A stretch of 6,279 nucleotides of DNA from Georgenia sp. GTDB taxonomy: Bacteria; Actinomycetota; Actinomycetes; Actinomycetales; Actinomycetaceae. Under the pieces are notes generated by a model. That model was given only the letters and a program-made list of their open reading frames with translations, searched no databases and had not been told where the DNA came from. Below are positions 6,215 through 6,279 of the stretch, piece by piece (the stretch's first letter is position 1; each line of letters starts with the position of its first letter). A program made the translations under genes and the position numbers. The stretch is taken from the NCBI GenBank assembly GCA_027322565.1, contig DAHVRG010000318.1:1-6279 (forward strand), read 5' to 3'.

Positions 6215-6279
6215 ATCGTCGAGGTGGGCGCGGACGTCGCCGACCTCTACGGCACCGACTGGCAGGTCGGGGACCGGGT
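6150..6279. repeat. Perfect 130-bp palindrome at the window edge, probable fold-back artefact
   Basis: Positions 6150-6214 are the exact reverse complement of 6215-6279: 65-bp arms, no mismatch and no spacer, with the axis inside GATATC (6212-6217). The palindrome is cut only by the end of the window. The left arm is ordinary dehydrogenase coding sequence on the minus strand; the right arm is the same coding sequence repeated on the plus strand. There is no reason for a protein-coding gene to hold this symmetry, so a contig-end assembly or amplification artefact is the likeliest cause. A natural inverted duplication or a hairpin replicon end is possible but unsupported. Confidence 0.95.

Noticed and set aside
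6212..6217. GATATC (EcoRV site) exactly at the palindrome axis as evidence of a cloning junction
   Set aside because: Any perfect even-length palindrome has a self-complementary centre, so the site carries no independent evidence.
1..6279. CRISPR arrays, tRNA or rRNA genes, insertion sequences, phage genes
   Set aside because: No regular repeat-spacer array, cloverleaf-like segment, transposase or integrase motif was seen; nearly all bases belong to six ordinary genes and short regulatory gaps.

Overview
The window is a compact stretch of very high-GC DNA (roughly 70% or more by eye). Codons end mostly in G or C, genes are tightly packed, and several start or stop codons overlap. This fits an actinobacterium, possibly of the Micrococcales or a related order. 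That placement comes from composition and gene types only; no rRNA or other marker gene is present. No gap between genes exceeds 300 bases.

Layout, left to right. (1) 22-912, plus strand: a complete TIGR01777-type NAD(P)-binding epimerase-like protein. (2) 988-2758, minus strand: a two-gene ABC transporter, ATPase then ABC-2 permease, whose reading frames overlap by 8 bp. (3) 2759-2843: a divergent control region with three operator-like boxes of the form ATACC-N3-GGTAT, evenly spaced 17 bp apart, overlapping a good promoter for the ABC pair. (4) 2844-3587, plus strand: a TetR-family repressor, the likely ligand of those boxes. (5) 3553-6214, minus strand: a sugar or polyol cassette transcribed as Zn-dependent dehydrogenase, then DeoR-family regulator, then PfkB/1-phosphofructokinase-type kinase. 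The last two are joined by an ATGA overlap. The kinase gene runs 35 bp into the end of tetR, tail to tail.

How the genes work together (inference). The TetR protein probably represses both itself and the ABC exporter until an unknown ligand releases it. In the second cassette the dehydrogenase would oxidise a polyol or sugar alcohol, the kinase would phosphorylate a ketose or ketose phosphate, and the DeoR protein would sense a sugar phosphate. No transporter or PTS gene for that pathway lies in the window.

The most striking structure is at the right edge. Positions 6150-6279 form a perfect 130-bp palindrome with no spacer (65-bp arms, axis between 6214 and 6215). The dehydrogenase reads sensibly up to the axis and then into its own antisense, so its first 55-60 or so codons are missing. 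This looks like a contig-end fold-back artefact rather than biology, and no annotation should rely on 6215-6279. I see no convincing sign of a wholly new system; the best biological lead is the three-box operator.
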